From Periplaneta americana (lineage: Eukaryota > Arthropoda > Insecta > Blattodea > Blattidae), in the NCBI RefSeq assembly GCF_040183065.1, contig NC_091131.1:102859330-102923329 (forward strand): a stretch of DNA of 64,000 nucleotides. Direction: 5' to 3'. Both the position numbers and the translations under genes were made by a program. Under the pieces are notes generated by a model. The model was given only the letters and a program-made list of their open reading frames with translations, did not search any database and was not told the origin of the DNA. This document shows positions 13,501 to 27,200 of this stretch, piece after piece; position 1 is the first letter of the stretch; each line of letters begins with the position of its first letter.

Positions 13501-16500
13501 AATAACACTGTTCACATACAATAAGCACTATAAGATGTATCCACTCTGAAAGCACTTACGGAACTGCAACATTTTAGTTCATAAAATTCAAATGCAGCTT
13601 TCGTAGCTGTCGGGAGATAGCAGCACTTATTGTCAGAACGACAACTCTTACAACTTTAAAAGCAAAATACAAGCTCCTTTATGTATTGTGCTGTTTGTGT
13701 GCATGCAGATTGAGAAAGTAATGTGCAAAATATGCGACTGTTCATTGCACAAGCCGAATGAATACATTTTTCATGCCTATTACTTCGGACAAATGTCTAG
13801 TTGAAACAGATACTTTCCCAGTGAATTTAGTTTCTTCTGCACTGACGTTGGTGTCCATGTCAGGGAGTGCGACAAACCATTCTCAATGAGGAAAGCAGTA
13901 GACCACGCCTCTAACCCCCTGTCCCCGCATTAGCCGAACATCTCTATAAACTACCTTTCATAGGTTTTCAACATCTTTGCAAACAAGAGGCTCGAAGGCT
14001 CCTGCAGACGTACAAAACAAGACACCAGCTGCAGATAGTCATGAATGAAAATTGTAAAAAAAATATATATTTTTAATAGTAACAAAGCCGGGAGATTAGG
14101 AACATTACTGGGAGGTGTACAAACTTGCAACCCCCTTGAGAAGCTGCCACTGATATACTGTCAAAATTTTGTAATATTTAAAATAGTCTCTACACGAACT
14201 CCTAGGTGCTATTTTAAAAATACAACACAGAATGCGCTTTTGAATCACAAATATATTTTGTATTAGGGGACAAACTCCCCAGAAAAAGATACCATAACTC
14301 AATCTGGATTCAAAAGGAGTATAATGAAAGGATAATAGTGTTTCACAGCTCAACATACTACTCAGTATTCTTAATTGATAACCAACCACATTTAATTTAG
14401 AAATTAAACAAATACAATGTTTTGTATTGTTTTTAAGTTTAGTAAAGTTTATCTCATAAGAAGTCACTGTTGCCAATAAGCAGATAAAAACGAACCTGTT
14501 AATGACTGTTCCAATTTTGCAGATGGATATGCCAATAGGGGTGCACGCCAGAGAGCTGTACAGGAAGTGCGTTCCCAGCTACAAATGAAATATGATAGAG
14601 AAGCAGAGGAAGCAGCTGAAAAGAAGAGGCTGGTTGGTAGTCGAATATTTTTGGCCTAGTCTTAATCCCGGTTCCCAAGGTGCGTTTTTCTGTGATGGAT
14701 TGCATGCTGCTAGCACTGATCGCAGTTCTGTGTGCTTGCATGCTGGAAATCCTGCCCACTGCTGGCTGCATTGTTAGCTATCATGCTGAATTTCAAGATT
14801 AGGTTGCTTGCTAGTTTTACAACGAAATCTATTTTTTCTGTATTCCTTAGTTTCTAAGAATACAGCAATTAAATATCGCACTTTAAGCTGTTTTACACTT
14901 TTGGTTTGATTACTTTATTATAACATTTACTATTGTTAATAGTGGTTGTTTTCCACTTACGGTTTAGTTTCTTCTTCATCATGAGTGTTGATAACAGATA
15001 AAGTAGTAGATGATTTTACAATTTGAACTGTGAAAAGAGCCAGCTGCGTATGAATGGTAACCAACAGCGAGCCAAACACAGGAGCCAGCAGCATATCCAT
15101 CATAGCATCAAGCTTGCTGGCCAGCAAGGAAACAAGCACCATGGGAACTGGGCTTAAGCTAGCATTTTGTTTATTTTGCTCTTAATAACTTCTTATCACT
15201 GAGCATTCTTAAGAAATTCTGCGCACATATATTAGTAACTGTTGTCAGAGAACGTGCTTGAATTTATATCTTCTTCACAATATAACAATCTAATTTTTTC
15301 AGTATTTATCACAATATTTAATCTAATTCTAACATCAAAAATTAAATGAACAGTGGAATGTTAATTGTATACATTTTCTTCTGTTATCTTTATACAGTAA
15401 CTATTAGAAAATTCGCTTCAAGGAATTTTATTGCATGGGGATTAATTAGTAGTAGCACAGTCTACTATATACAGTCGCGAAGCTCAATATGTAGTAAAAA
15501 TGCAAACATGGGTAGTTGCCCACCACTAGGATCGCTACTATCGCCTCATCATCGCAGATCTCTCTCCTAGCAGACGACAAAATATGTTACACTTTCGTTG
15601 TCGTGTTCTTTTGGAAAAATTAACACCTTCCTTCCATTATTGAAATATTAAATGCATAAAGTTAATTTATTATTTTAATGAAGTATATTAAATTCCACCA
15701 TAAACTCGAAGATACCTGCAAGAAATAAGTTAATATAATTTTTGTTTGTGCAAAACGAACTGAAATTTACTATAATGGCTTCACTCATTCAAGATTATAG
15801 CGATAATTAACTATGAAACCAATAAATATTAATTTGCATTTTCCTTTACAACAATAATAATAATGGAAATATGAATTAATGGAGTAACTTACGTGTACCG
15901 GTACTTGTAGTGTAGGCTTACGTAGTTAACAAAGTGGGATGAGGTTAAGCAATAATAATCACACCAGAATTGGAAATAAAACGTGATCAATAAATTTTAT
16001 TGTAACAGACTTTTTCTACGTCTCTAGTAAAGCAACAAATAAAAATAACAACAAAATTAACAGCTATAATTAAAAACATATCCTTTGAAGAAAAAAGTAG
16101 GCCTAAGCAATAATAATCACACCAGAATTGAAAATAAAACGTGATCAATAAATTTCATTAAAACAAACTTAATTTTTCTACGTCTTTAGTAAAATAACAC
16201 ATAAAAATAATAACAAAATTAATAGCTACAATTAAAAATATATCCTCTGAAAAAAAAAAAAAGTAGACCTAACCTTTATTTCTCTGGAAATTTAGCAGCC
16301 TAAGTGACAGAACTTTAACCGGTATCTAATGTCCTTTCGGATAGACTGAAACATTTCATTTTGAAATTTAAGGATATAATGTGTTCTAACAGTCACAAAG
16401 AACTTCAAAATTAAGAGTTTTGTTTCTGCACAGCATTCTTGTGGAAACCCAGGAACCTTTCTGAATCTTTCGGAAATCGGAAAAAGGATAACTCTGGCCT

Positions 16501-19500
16501 CTTTCTCTTACTGTTGCTACAATTTATAGCACTACAAACGTCTCCTCCTTGTCCCATATTATTATTATTCAAATTCTTATATTTTAGCCATTAACATTTT
16601 CATTACAACCAATAACGAACATTTCACAAGCATCAATGTGAAATACGCAACGAGCTATCACTCGATAGAAATATGACACAGTCCAAAGTCGACCATGGAC
16701 AGTCTATTGTTTCTAGTTGCTAACAGCTTGGAGCGCTTTATCACGAGATTTGCAAAAAAACACCTCAAGCTTCGCGACTGTATATAGTAGACTGTGGTAG
16801 TAGGTCGTAGATTCATTTATGCCATGAAAAGCTTACCTGTTACTTAACTTCTTGTAAGCTAGGCCTATAGAAATTCCAACCTACAATTTTCTTTTGAAGC
16901 GAATTCGTCTCTTTACTTGTTGAAATCCGAAATGTTGTGTGTCCTTTTTATCTATATACAATTAAATGATGCAGAACATTTCAAATAAAAAAAATCGCTG
17001 CTGCAAAAAAAACCCGATTATCCGTCATCATATTAACCAATTGGTGGATTATCCGACTGTCTTTCTCGCTCGTAGAAAAAAATATGAACTGCTGTACATT
17101 ATATTAGTACGAATTTTTCCTACAGAGTGTTTTTTTTATAAATCTTTACACTTACGCATTATGGCCGTACTGTTTAACTTCTATGCAAAATATCTTCTAC
17201 AAGCACCAAAAGAAAACATGTTGTACTACGGCAAAAAGTGCAAGTAATTGAGTGGTTTGGGAAAAGAGAAAATGTGGTTCATTTCACATCACAATACGAG
17301 ATGGGAATTACAACTATACGCGTTTTAGGCTAATGAAAAATAAAATATAAATTGTATAAAATTTGTAAATCTACAACATGAGACCTCTACTATTCCTATG
17401 TTTCCACACACAGTCGTCGTAAGGAGTTTCCTTGGCCATTAAAAACCCGTCGTTGAAAACCAGACTTAAGTAGGCCTACAATAAATAATGTTTTAATAAC
17501 TGACCTATCGGAAAATAAAATATGAATTGTAAAAAACAAAACAGACTTAAATTATTGAACTTCTGATCCAATACCTAGCATATTAAAAGAAAAGACCATA
17601 GAGGAAATTAGGAAAATATTATGTAGTTAGTTTATGAAAACTTTTTATTGTACGGAGTATCCGATTTTTTCGATTAACCGTTCACTCCACCCCCTTCATT
17701 ACCACGGATAATAGAGGTTCTACTGTAGATTGAAATTTATATACAAGAAGTGAAGTTCTGCATTATTGAAGTTCTAGTTTTGTGTGTCCCACTTCTTCCA
17801 CGAGTCGTGACTGCAGTTCACAAATACCTAATGGATATGAATTTTGTAGACATCAGCATTTAAGCATGTTTATTAAATTATAATTACATAAACTAGACAG
17901 TATACGGAACCTTAAGAATTTCGGTCATTAATATTGAAAGTATCAGTCTTTTTCTGCGTAAATAGCAGTTATTGATACTTCATTGTAAACAATTTGATGA
18001 AGTTCGTTAATACTGAGTTACTATTTTTTGAGTTATGATAAGATTTAATCACAAATCATATGTATAAAAATATTCAAAGCGTAGTGTGGGGCTTTTATGT
18101 TTCTATTGATATCCCAGAATCAAACATTTAATAGATACTGAACTATATCTCCTGTGTATTATTATAAAGAATTTTGTCCTGCATTTATAAGAGAATACTA
18201 CAGTAAATTATTAAGAAATAACAAAGAAAAATTTAACACCTGACATTAATTATATGTTAATACATATAACATATAACTTTTGAAGGTGGTAATAAAAATA
18301 AAGCTGTTAATTATTTTAGAAAGAACAAAAAAAGCGTGAAGCATGGCTAGCAAGACAGGAAGCCATAACGAGACCTGGACATGTTCTGGGCTATGGGAAT
18401 CGAGTACAGCAAAATAATCCACTACGAGATCTAGTATACCATAATGATTATGATGGAGCTGACAATGAAGCAGGCAGCGAACCACAGTGGGTGCAGCAGC
18501 ATCTTCAAGCGCTTGTTGAAAATCGAATTGAACGAGAAAGGGATGCTGTTCAAATGGAGAGACGTGTAAGTAGTCTAACTTTACTCGTGTTGGTATCCGA
18601 CAGAATGCGGTTTATAAAGATAAGAATTAGGAAAATATTTTTTTTTTGTACACCAGCATTATAACAGTCTTTATCTGCATTGATTTAATAATAGATACTT
18701 ATCCATTTTCATATCACCTTGGTAATGGTATTAATTACTGCACTGAGTGCGATATGTAAATGATTACCGCACTGAGTGTGATATGTAATTCATTACTGCA
18801 CTCAATGCGGTAATGAATTAATATACTTACATGTCATGCATAGAATAATATGCCCACAAAGACGAAGGTGTGTAAGATTGTAATAAATGCTCGAAATATG
18901 TAAGCAAAGCTTTCTCATTTTCGATATTACTCACTCTCTTAACTTCGCACTATTTCACATAGTGCTCATATGCCACTTCATACTTTTACCTTCGATTTAC
19001 TGGGCAAAAGCGATGCAACAACTGTCGAAGCTGCTACTTCAATATCTGAAGGGATACTTTCTTCAGAATCATTCATTATTCAGAACAAATTAGCCGATTT
19101 TTCTTGATTCCAGATAATCTATACTGTACCATTCTGTTGTTATCAGAAAGTAATATTGTTCCATTAGTTCTTTTGTTTCTAGACCAACTTTATTATGATC
19201 AACGGAATAATATCAATTAGGCTTTGGTTTACATTGAATCAGAGGATATCACAATGATTATTGAATGATGCTGTTATTTATAAATCATTGATCGTATCAT
19301 GAACACGGATAAAATAAGTATCCATTATTAAATAAACTCGAATAAAATATTGTCTGCAACTAGTGGGATGAGGATAATTACCGCTCTCATGTAATTACAG
19401 AACTCGGTTTATGCCTCGTTCTTGCACAACACATTCAAGCAGTAATGATGCTCATATCCCACTAGTTGCATAAATAACTGTTATTGTTAATGAAAATCGT

Positions 19501-21125
19501 TCATAATATGCCACATTATTGCATCAGTGCCGTAAAATATTGCCATGACGATATAGTTTGTGCCATAAAGTTAATATTAAGACAAATTGCTGTGCAGTAA
19601 TATTTAATACATCACTGTTGTCATAGCAACCCCTTTCTTCATAAACCATAATATCAATCTACCCATCATTACAAATTTAATAATGCTGTGTCTGTCCGCC
19701 GAGTTAGCTCTGTGGTAGCACGTCTGCCTCCAGACTAGCCGGCCAGGGTTCAATTCCCGGCGAGGTCAGAAATTGTCATGTAAAATTTCTACCTCAGGAC
19801 TGGGAGAGATGGTGGTGCACAACTTTTAATCACTAAATTGTGCACGAACATACCTGGGTTAAATCCCAAATCTCTCCGATTTACATATGAAAAGAAGGCA
19901 TACATCATTGTTGATAGTGATTTGTCCGTCAGATGGGGACATTAAGCCTGGTGGCTATTCGACAGGCGTAGGCTACGTGCCAGCACTGGGTTTCCCCTTC
20001 TTCCTTGCTCACCATTGTCATCCTCACCAATTCCCTACACTACACTTACAGGAACACTTGCACATACATTCATCCAAGTATGCAACATAACTATTAGCAG
20101 ATAGACATCATGCATAACATGGCCCTCCGAAGTGCTGTGCAACTTGAAAATGGGTTACATTCCTGCCATCTATCCGCAGTATGCAGAACCTGAATCACAC
20201 AAATGAAGTGGGTAGGGATTAGACACACACACATAATGCTATGTCTTTATTAATTATTGTTTTATAATGCTGTTATACAAAAAAATTGCATATGAAACAC
20301 GTTTATAAAATTATACAGTTGAATAGCTAAGTGGAAAAACATTGCTAGTGCCGAATTAAAATTTTAGAGGAACAGAAAAAGAAATACTTTATGCTTAGCA
20401 TTGTAACATTTTCGCTATATCTTCCCGGATTCTAGTTTGTATTGGAGGTTGTACTTCATTTTCAACAGACAAGAGTTCATTACAGTATAGAACAAAGTAT
20501 GTGAAACGTGTTTATATTGAAACATTGCAACAGGAAGTTAAATGTTACTTGCAATGTTTTTCCGCTTAGCTATTCAGTTATTGCATTCGTCAAAATTAGA
20601 AATTTCATGCTCGTTTCCTAAACATTAACTCTTGCAGTAAAGTATTATAAACTTTATTACTATTATTATCATGCAGCTTCATTGTACTATTGTTGGGCTG
20701 AGCTTGTTCATCCATTTGTAATACTTTCTGGAAAACGAACTGTGATCCTTTGTAACAGGTATTACCATGGCATTCACTTGAACATATAATGTTTACATTA
20801 TTTCATTTATCACGATTTTATGTAAACAGATATGGAAAGAATGGATACAACTGTTTTTTTTAGTAACCACCATTTGAGAATTTTTTTGTTTAACTAAAAA
20901 TAAAAAATTCTTAGTTAAATTCATTTTATTTAATGTACATAATTCCAGATTTAACTAATTTATAGATACTGAATATGAATAAAATCCAGCCAGTAGTTCA
21001 AAGAATAGCTGAATACAGACAGATGGCATGCCGAAAACCACATTTCATCATCAAGAATGCTGGAAGCTACTAATCTCGAAATATACTTTTTGCATCTCAC
21101 ATTACCTTATTATACATAGGAAGTC

Positions 21126-21166
<41 letters not shown>

Positions 21167-21207
21167 TATATTTCACTCAACATATTCGGTCCTGCTGACA
21201 CTTCACT

Positions 21208-21257
<50 letters not shown>

Positions 21258-24200
21258 AAAAAAAAAAGAGATTTCAAAGTGACAGCCCCTAAAGTGTAGT
21301 GGGATGATTTTATAGAAAGAATCAGGATGCTTCTCTTTCCTCAGTTCCTACATCTTTATGATGTAAATTACAGCTTGCTGAGCCAAGACATACTGAGAAT
21401 ACACCAACATATTACGTAAGACCAGGACAAGGGGTTGTTCCAAGAGGTGGTCATGTTACATCTGTTAACAACAATACAAACATGCAAGGTAAGTGTTCAA
21501 TTGCAGAGTTTCCTGTTCAACATTTTTGTTTTCGCAAAAAAAATGTTTGAACTCTTCGGAATAAGATTTACACATCTCTCTACATCTGAACTCTGAATTT
21601 ATTTTATTAATGTATAAAATTACATCACAATTGAAATTCCTTTTTCAGGAATTGTTAGCAAATTCTTTTGCTTATAAAATTGATTTGATTTTATCCAGTG
21701 CTTTTGCTTCAGTAAAGTCTCATTTTATAAATCTATGGATCAACAATTGGCTCTTTTCTGAGAAAGGAAAAATTTTACAGTCTGTACAAAAGAAACCAAA
21801 TGACCTGGAAATGTACAAAAACTTGCCCAGACATGTTCAAACATTTTTAACAAGAGCCAGAATAGGTCACACTGTCACACAATTGTACCTACACCGATTT
21901 CACATTTCTGATAATCCTACTTTTCTGTGGTGTAATAATCATGATGAAGATCTGGAACACATTCTTCTATACTGTCCATCCATAAATCACAAAAGAAGTA
22001 AATTAAAATCATCAGTACCAGTTGCAGAAGACACAGCCCTGCAGTATATATTGACTACACCCCAACTCTGGCTACTAGCAACAGGCATCTATAATGAACA
22101 CCGATCAAAATACCCCTCATTTCTCGTGAAAAACAAAAACTGAATAGACTACAGTGGACTTTATGTTGTCAGCAAACAGCTGGATACATTAATAAGATTG
22201 ATTCATTTGAGTTTTTTTTTCTTCTTCAATTTTTCGTATAGGTCCTGCCAATCAAACAGCTGAGTTTTTCCTGGGAACTGGGTATGGTGCCTCAGCATCC
22301 AGCAATAATAATGGTAATTGTACTAAGGATAGAAAATATATAAAACAAGTCAAGAAAACTTAAAATAAACAACTTTGCTATTGTTGTAATTATCTTACAT
22401 TATAGCACGTGCTAATCAAACAAGTACTGTGAACCACGGCCATATTCTGGGATCCAGCAATAATTCTGTTATGCCACCCGCTCCCAATGCACAAGGTAAA
22501 GAAATTACTTTAATAGAATTAAGTAAAAATATTGTTTCTTATGGAGAGCATTATTTTTATATTGTTGTATTTTTAATGAAATAGATACCGGTACTGCAAG
22601 CCCTGGATATGTTTTGGGAACTGAATCAGCATCATCATCACCATCTGCCTCTCACGGAAATAGTAAGATTATTTTTCTTCTTTTTGAGGAATATTGTTCT
22701 GAACGATGCAATAACTTGATTGCATGTTCCAAACTGTTTTTTGAAAGTAAAAAATTTAGGTACCGGTAACTAATTTTATAAAGTTTTGAATTAGGATTAC
22801 TCTTACGATATAATAATAATAATAATAATAATAATACAATTAGAATCTTTAAAACTGTTGGTTGGTTCGCAAGTCGGCCTTTTATCAGCGCAACTCCTTC
22901 ACATCCACTAGCATCTTCTTCCATGAAATCATGGCACTACAACACTTAACAAATTTTAAAAAAGGTGCTACACACTGAATAAATAAATTTATTAATTCAT
23001 TTGGTACGTTCTTCATAGAATGTACTGAAAGTGTTGCCCAATTTGAGTGCTGCACAATCTACATAACTACCATTTTCACGCATCATTGACTCTGCACTAA
23101 TGCTTCTGTCTCATCTGTTTTTCTTTTGTCAGCACATGAAGTGTTCATTCCTTTTTATGATCACTCACAGACATGTTTCATCAAACTTATTCACTAAATC
23201 TAACACAGTTATTCGTGTTGGGATTGAGCTGTTAGGAAATTTGTACTTTTCTACCACACGATTTCTTGCACTTCATGTATGTCTTGAAGATGTATTTATG
23301 ATGACGCAATGAATATCTAACCATTGCACAATACATGACACACTACTACACTGCCCCGATCGAAGAGTGACTCACGACTGATTTGCCCACATTTCGAGAC
23401 ATCTCGGAGGAAAATGATGAAGTGTCATGAGTTCATGGAAGGAGATACTGGTGCTTTTGAGGGTGTCGCGCTGGTAAGCTGCTGACTTGCAAACCGATGA
23501 TTTTAAAAGATTGTCACTGGTGCTTAGGAAAAGACATGAAGCTAAGAAACATGAAGTTACAGGAGAATGAAGAATGTTGCACAATGCAAAACTGCACGTA
23601 TTGTATTCTTCACCTGACATAATTAGGAACATTAAATCCAGATGTTTGAGATGGACAGGGCATGTAGTACGTATGGGCGAATCCAGAAATGCATATAGCA
23701 TGTTAGTTGGGAGGCCAGAGGGAAAAAGACCTTTGGGTAGTCGAGACGTAGATTGGAGGATAATATTAAAATGGATTTGAGGGAGGTGGGATATGATGGT
23801 AGGGACCGATGGCGGGCTTATGTGAGGTAGCAATGAACCTCCAGGTTCTCTAGCCATTTGTAAGTAATTAAAAGATTGAAGTGGGAGCGGAACTCTCTGT
23901 GTATATACATGCAGTAATTGGATTTATTATTATTATTTTTTTAAACATTACAAAACTAGCACTTTTTCAATTATAAAATCCTAAATACCAACAAATGTTA
24001 AACAAATTGAAAGGTATTAACATCGTATTAAACTTTCAGAAAATATAATAAAAAGTTTATATTACCAGTACACAGTCAATACTGAAGTCAGTAGCATAAC
24101 TAAGAACAACTTGTCGGGCTGGATAGCATAGTCGGTATAGCGCTGGCCTTCTATGCTCGAGGTTGCGGGTTCAATCCCGGCACAGGTCGATGGCATTTGA

Positions 24201-27200
24201 GTGTGTTTAAATACGACAGGCTCATGTCAGTAGATTTACTGGCATGTAAAAGAACTCCTGCGGGACAAAATTCCGGCACACCAGCGATGCTGATATAACC
24301 TCTGCAGTTGCGAACGTCGTTAAATAAACTATAATTTAAATTTAAATTTTAAGAACAACTTAATATTTTGAAGCGTGAATTTCGTTACAAAATTACGGTG
24401 CCATGATCCAGTTCCATCTGTACATGCAACTTCATTTTCATCCATACAAAATTCAGGTGGTACAACAATTGAAACATCGCAATATTCTCAATCGAAGGGT
24501 GTTTTGTGAGGAGATTTTAAATCGTATGGATATGAAGATGAAGACTTCATTAACACTTTGTGAATGTTTGACGAAGCACATTTCAGTCTGTGGTAATCAC
24601 TTAGAGGACGTCCTTTTCAAGAAATAAATGGCAGATTATGTACTTTACGATCTCATATATATGGTTTTGAAAAACAAATTCTTGAGTCAGTAACCAACCA
24701 TTTATATTTTGTTTCAGTGAGAGACAAAGAAGTTGATCATAGGGAACAAATGCGAGCAGCACGACTAAGACTGCAACAACAGTATAATGTCCAAGCGGAG
24801 CAGGCAGCTAGAAAAAATGAGCAGGTGAATGTAGATCCATTTAAATTTAATTATGAAGACACATTATTTATCAAATACACTTCATATCAAATTCATATGC
24901 ATTCTTTACGTAGCTGAGCATATAAATTCTCCCCCCCTCTCCCGAATATTTGTATATACAAAATAATTCAGTTCTTCCTTCCCCCTTCTCAAAAAAGGTT
25001 TTTTTAACATGAAAACGTCCGCTATTTTATGTAATTTCAGTTGGAGTCGACTATTTTTTTCTCTTTTCTTGTGCATATATCCTGACTCTGCAAACTGTTC
25101 TTTCCGTGTTGGTCTTTGTAAAATTCTGCTAGGTCGTTTCAAAATCTTTATTGTGTAGTCAACAGTAAAAGTGTTTAATTGGATATTGGTAGAAATATTT
25201 CGGTTTCACTAGCACCATTACCATTGTTATGAGTCATGACATGAATTTTTCTGTGCATAGAGCTATAAAGTTGTTGAAAATCAAACCATACAGAATAAGT
25301 GTGTTATGAGCTCTCCAACCAGAATCAAATACCTTGTATGATTTATAACCCAAGAATAAATGTGTATTAGATAAACGATAAGTAGAAATATAAGATATAA
25401 ACTTAGTTTTTGCACTATCAACATGGTAAAGAATCACAATTGCCTTTCACTCTTGTAAAATAATCCACAGCACGTTTCAATGTGTAAGTGTAGTATAGAA
25501 AATGGGTGAGGATGATGGTAAAGATGAGGAAGGGGAAACCCAGTGCTGGCACATAGCCTATTCCTTTGAATAGCACCAAGGAAAACGCCAGGTTTAATGT
25601 CCCCGTCCGACAGACTATCAACAATGACATATGCCTTCTCTTCATATGCACTGTGGAGAGATTTGCGGTTTAACCCAGGCATATTGGTGCACAATCTAGT
25701 GATTAGAAGTTATGCACCGCCACCTCTTCTAGTTTTTTTTATTAGGTTATTTTACGATGCTTTATCAACATCTTAGGTTATTTAGCATCTGAATGATATG
25801 GTGATAATGCCAGTGAAACGAGTCCAAAGTCCAGCACTGATAGTTACCCAGCATTTGCTCATATTGGGTTGAGGGAAAACCCCGGGAAAAACCTCAACCA
25901 GGTAACTTGCCACAACAGGAATTCGAACCCGGGCCATCTTGTTTCACGGTCTGACATGCTAACCATTACACCACAGGTGTGGACCCTCTCCTAGTTCCGA
26001 GGTAGAAATTTTACATGAATCGAATCTGGGCTTTACTGGTAATAAGTAAATATGGAAATCTTTGAGATAGAACAAGCTTGTAGCCTATTCTTGATATGTG
26101 AGAAATAGAAAAATATAGTAATATTTCAATGCAGCTTGCTCTTGATTCACATCATTGGCCATGAGAAACTCATTCAATTATACAAAAGATAATGGCTAAA
26201 TACTTAGCAAACTAAAGAGACAGAAGTAAAGTAAACAGAGCACAAATAATGACAAAAATTTGTGAGGGAAGTCAGTCATGGTGGCATTGCACTAGTCCCC
26301 TTGCTTCCCAGTATCTCTCCCAGATGGAAGTAGTTGACAGTGTTGGACAGGTCCTTAGATGCTCAGTCCATGATGGCTTGCCGGGAACACCATCTGCAAT
26401 CAGGGCTGTTAATGATGCCAATGTAGTGAAGATGCTTTGCCAGACAGTCGTGTCCAGTCCACGCCTGAACTTTGCAATGGCTTCTCTTCTTGGCCGTTCT
26501 GGGTTAGCTGCAGTTTCTGCCTTCCATTTGCTATTCTGGGAACTTCCCATTTTCTAGTTGCACACAACTTCGGCAGGTCATGCTGTGCATTATGTATCTG
26601 TGAAGAGTTACATCGTGTTCTAGGATGAGTGTATGTGTACATGTAGAAGTTTTCCTAATACTGTATTTCCTTACATTCTTCTATGTCTCTTGAAGCTATG
26701 GAAAGACTGAGCTGTGTTAAGGCCTGGATGGCAGCTTTAGAATCGGATAGTACAACACAGTAATTGAAATATGATAGTCTACAGATTAATTGTTTTAAAA
26801 TAGTAAGGATGGCCCGTATTTCTCCATCAAATGCAGTTTTGTTGCAGCCAAGAGTTGTGTAGGGAGAAAACAATTCACAGTGGACACCCAACCCAGCAGA
26901 TCCTTTTGTACAAACTTTTGAACCATCTGTATAATGGCTACGGAGATATCTCCTGGCTCCACTTGCAAGATAGACGTTTAGTAAATTTTCTTTGCCTGCT
27001 ATATCAAATTATACATGATTCCACACCCAACTACCTTTCCTCTCGGTTTACTCTCCTAGCTTCACATCATAATCGTAATACATGTTCACAGTACAATCTG
27101 TTATCAATACCACGTCATCAAACATCTCTGTACTCAAGTTCTTTCTCAATAGCCGTGGCCCGCTCCTGGAATTCACTGTCGCTGGAAATCAGGGGTAGTC

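Larger units (their letters stand above)
7949..13564 (-). mobile_element. LINE-A, full-length non-LTR retrotransposon with RNase H
   Basis: A 5616-bp minus-strand insertion bounded by a perfect 15-bp target duplication TGCAACATTTTAGTT (7934-7948 and 13565-13579). Order on its own strand: 5' UTR, ORF1 with three CCHC knuckles, ORF2 with endonuclease, reverse transcriptase and RNase H, short 3' UTR, and a (GAA)n tail seen as TTC repeats at 7949-7990. The RNase H places it in the I-like superfamily rather than plain Jockey. Damage is slight (two stops in ORF1, one frame change in ORF2) and the target duplications are identical, so it is young. Confidence 0.9.
7649..14152. mobile_element. Non-autonomous hAT element, split by LINE-A
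   Basis: Begins CAGTGGCGGCT and ends AGCTGCCACTG, typical hAT termini, flanked by a perfect 8-bp duplication ATATACTG (7641-7648 and 14153-14160). Removing LINE-A and one copy of its duplication leaves about 870 bp with no transposase. It is inserted into LINE-B. Confidence 0.8.

Noticed and set aside
14592-14777. 61-codon frame over exon 2
   Set aside because: Out of frame with the spliced protein and reads into the intron.
19694-19770. A functional tRNA gene
   Set aside because: The head has mispaired stems and is joined to a SINE body flanked by a target duplication.
21127-21255. CRISPR-like array
   Set aside because: Simple AAT microsatellites without spacers; the window is eukaryotic.
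21610-22143. 177-codon open frame as a host exon
   Set aside because: It has the post-RNase H cysteine motif of LINEs and lies wholly inside intron 4, between well-formed splice sites.
23372-23857. 161-codon minus-strand frame
   Set aside because: It is antisense to the LINE-Y 3' coding end.
24113-24185. A functional tRNA gene
   Set aside because: Box A and box B are present, but it is the head of SINE S3 with an 11-bp target duplication.
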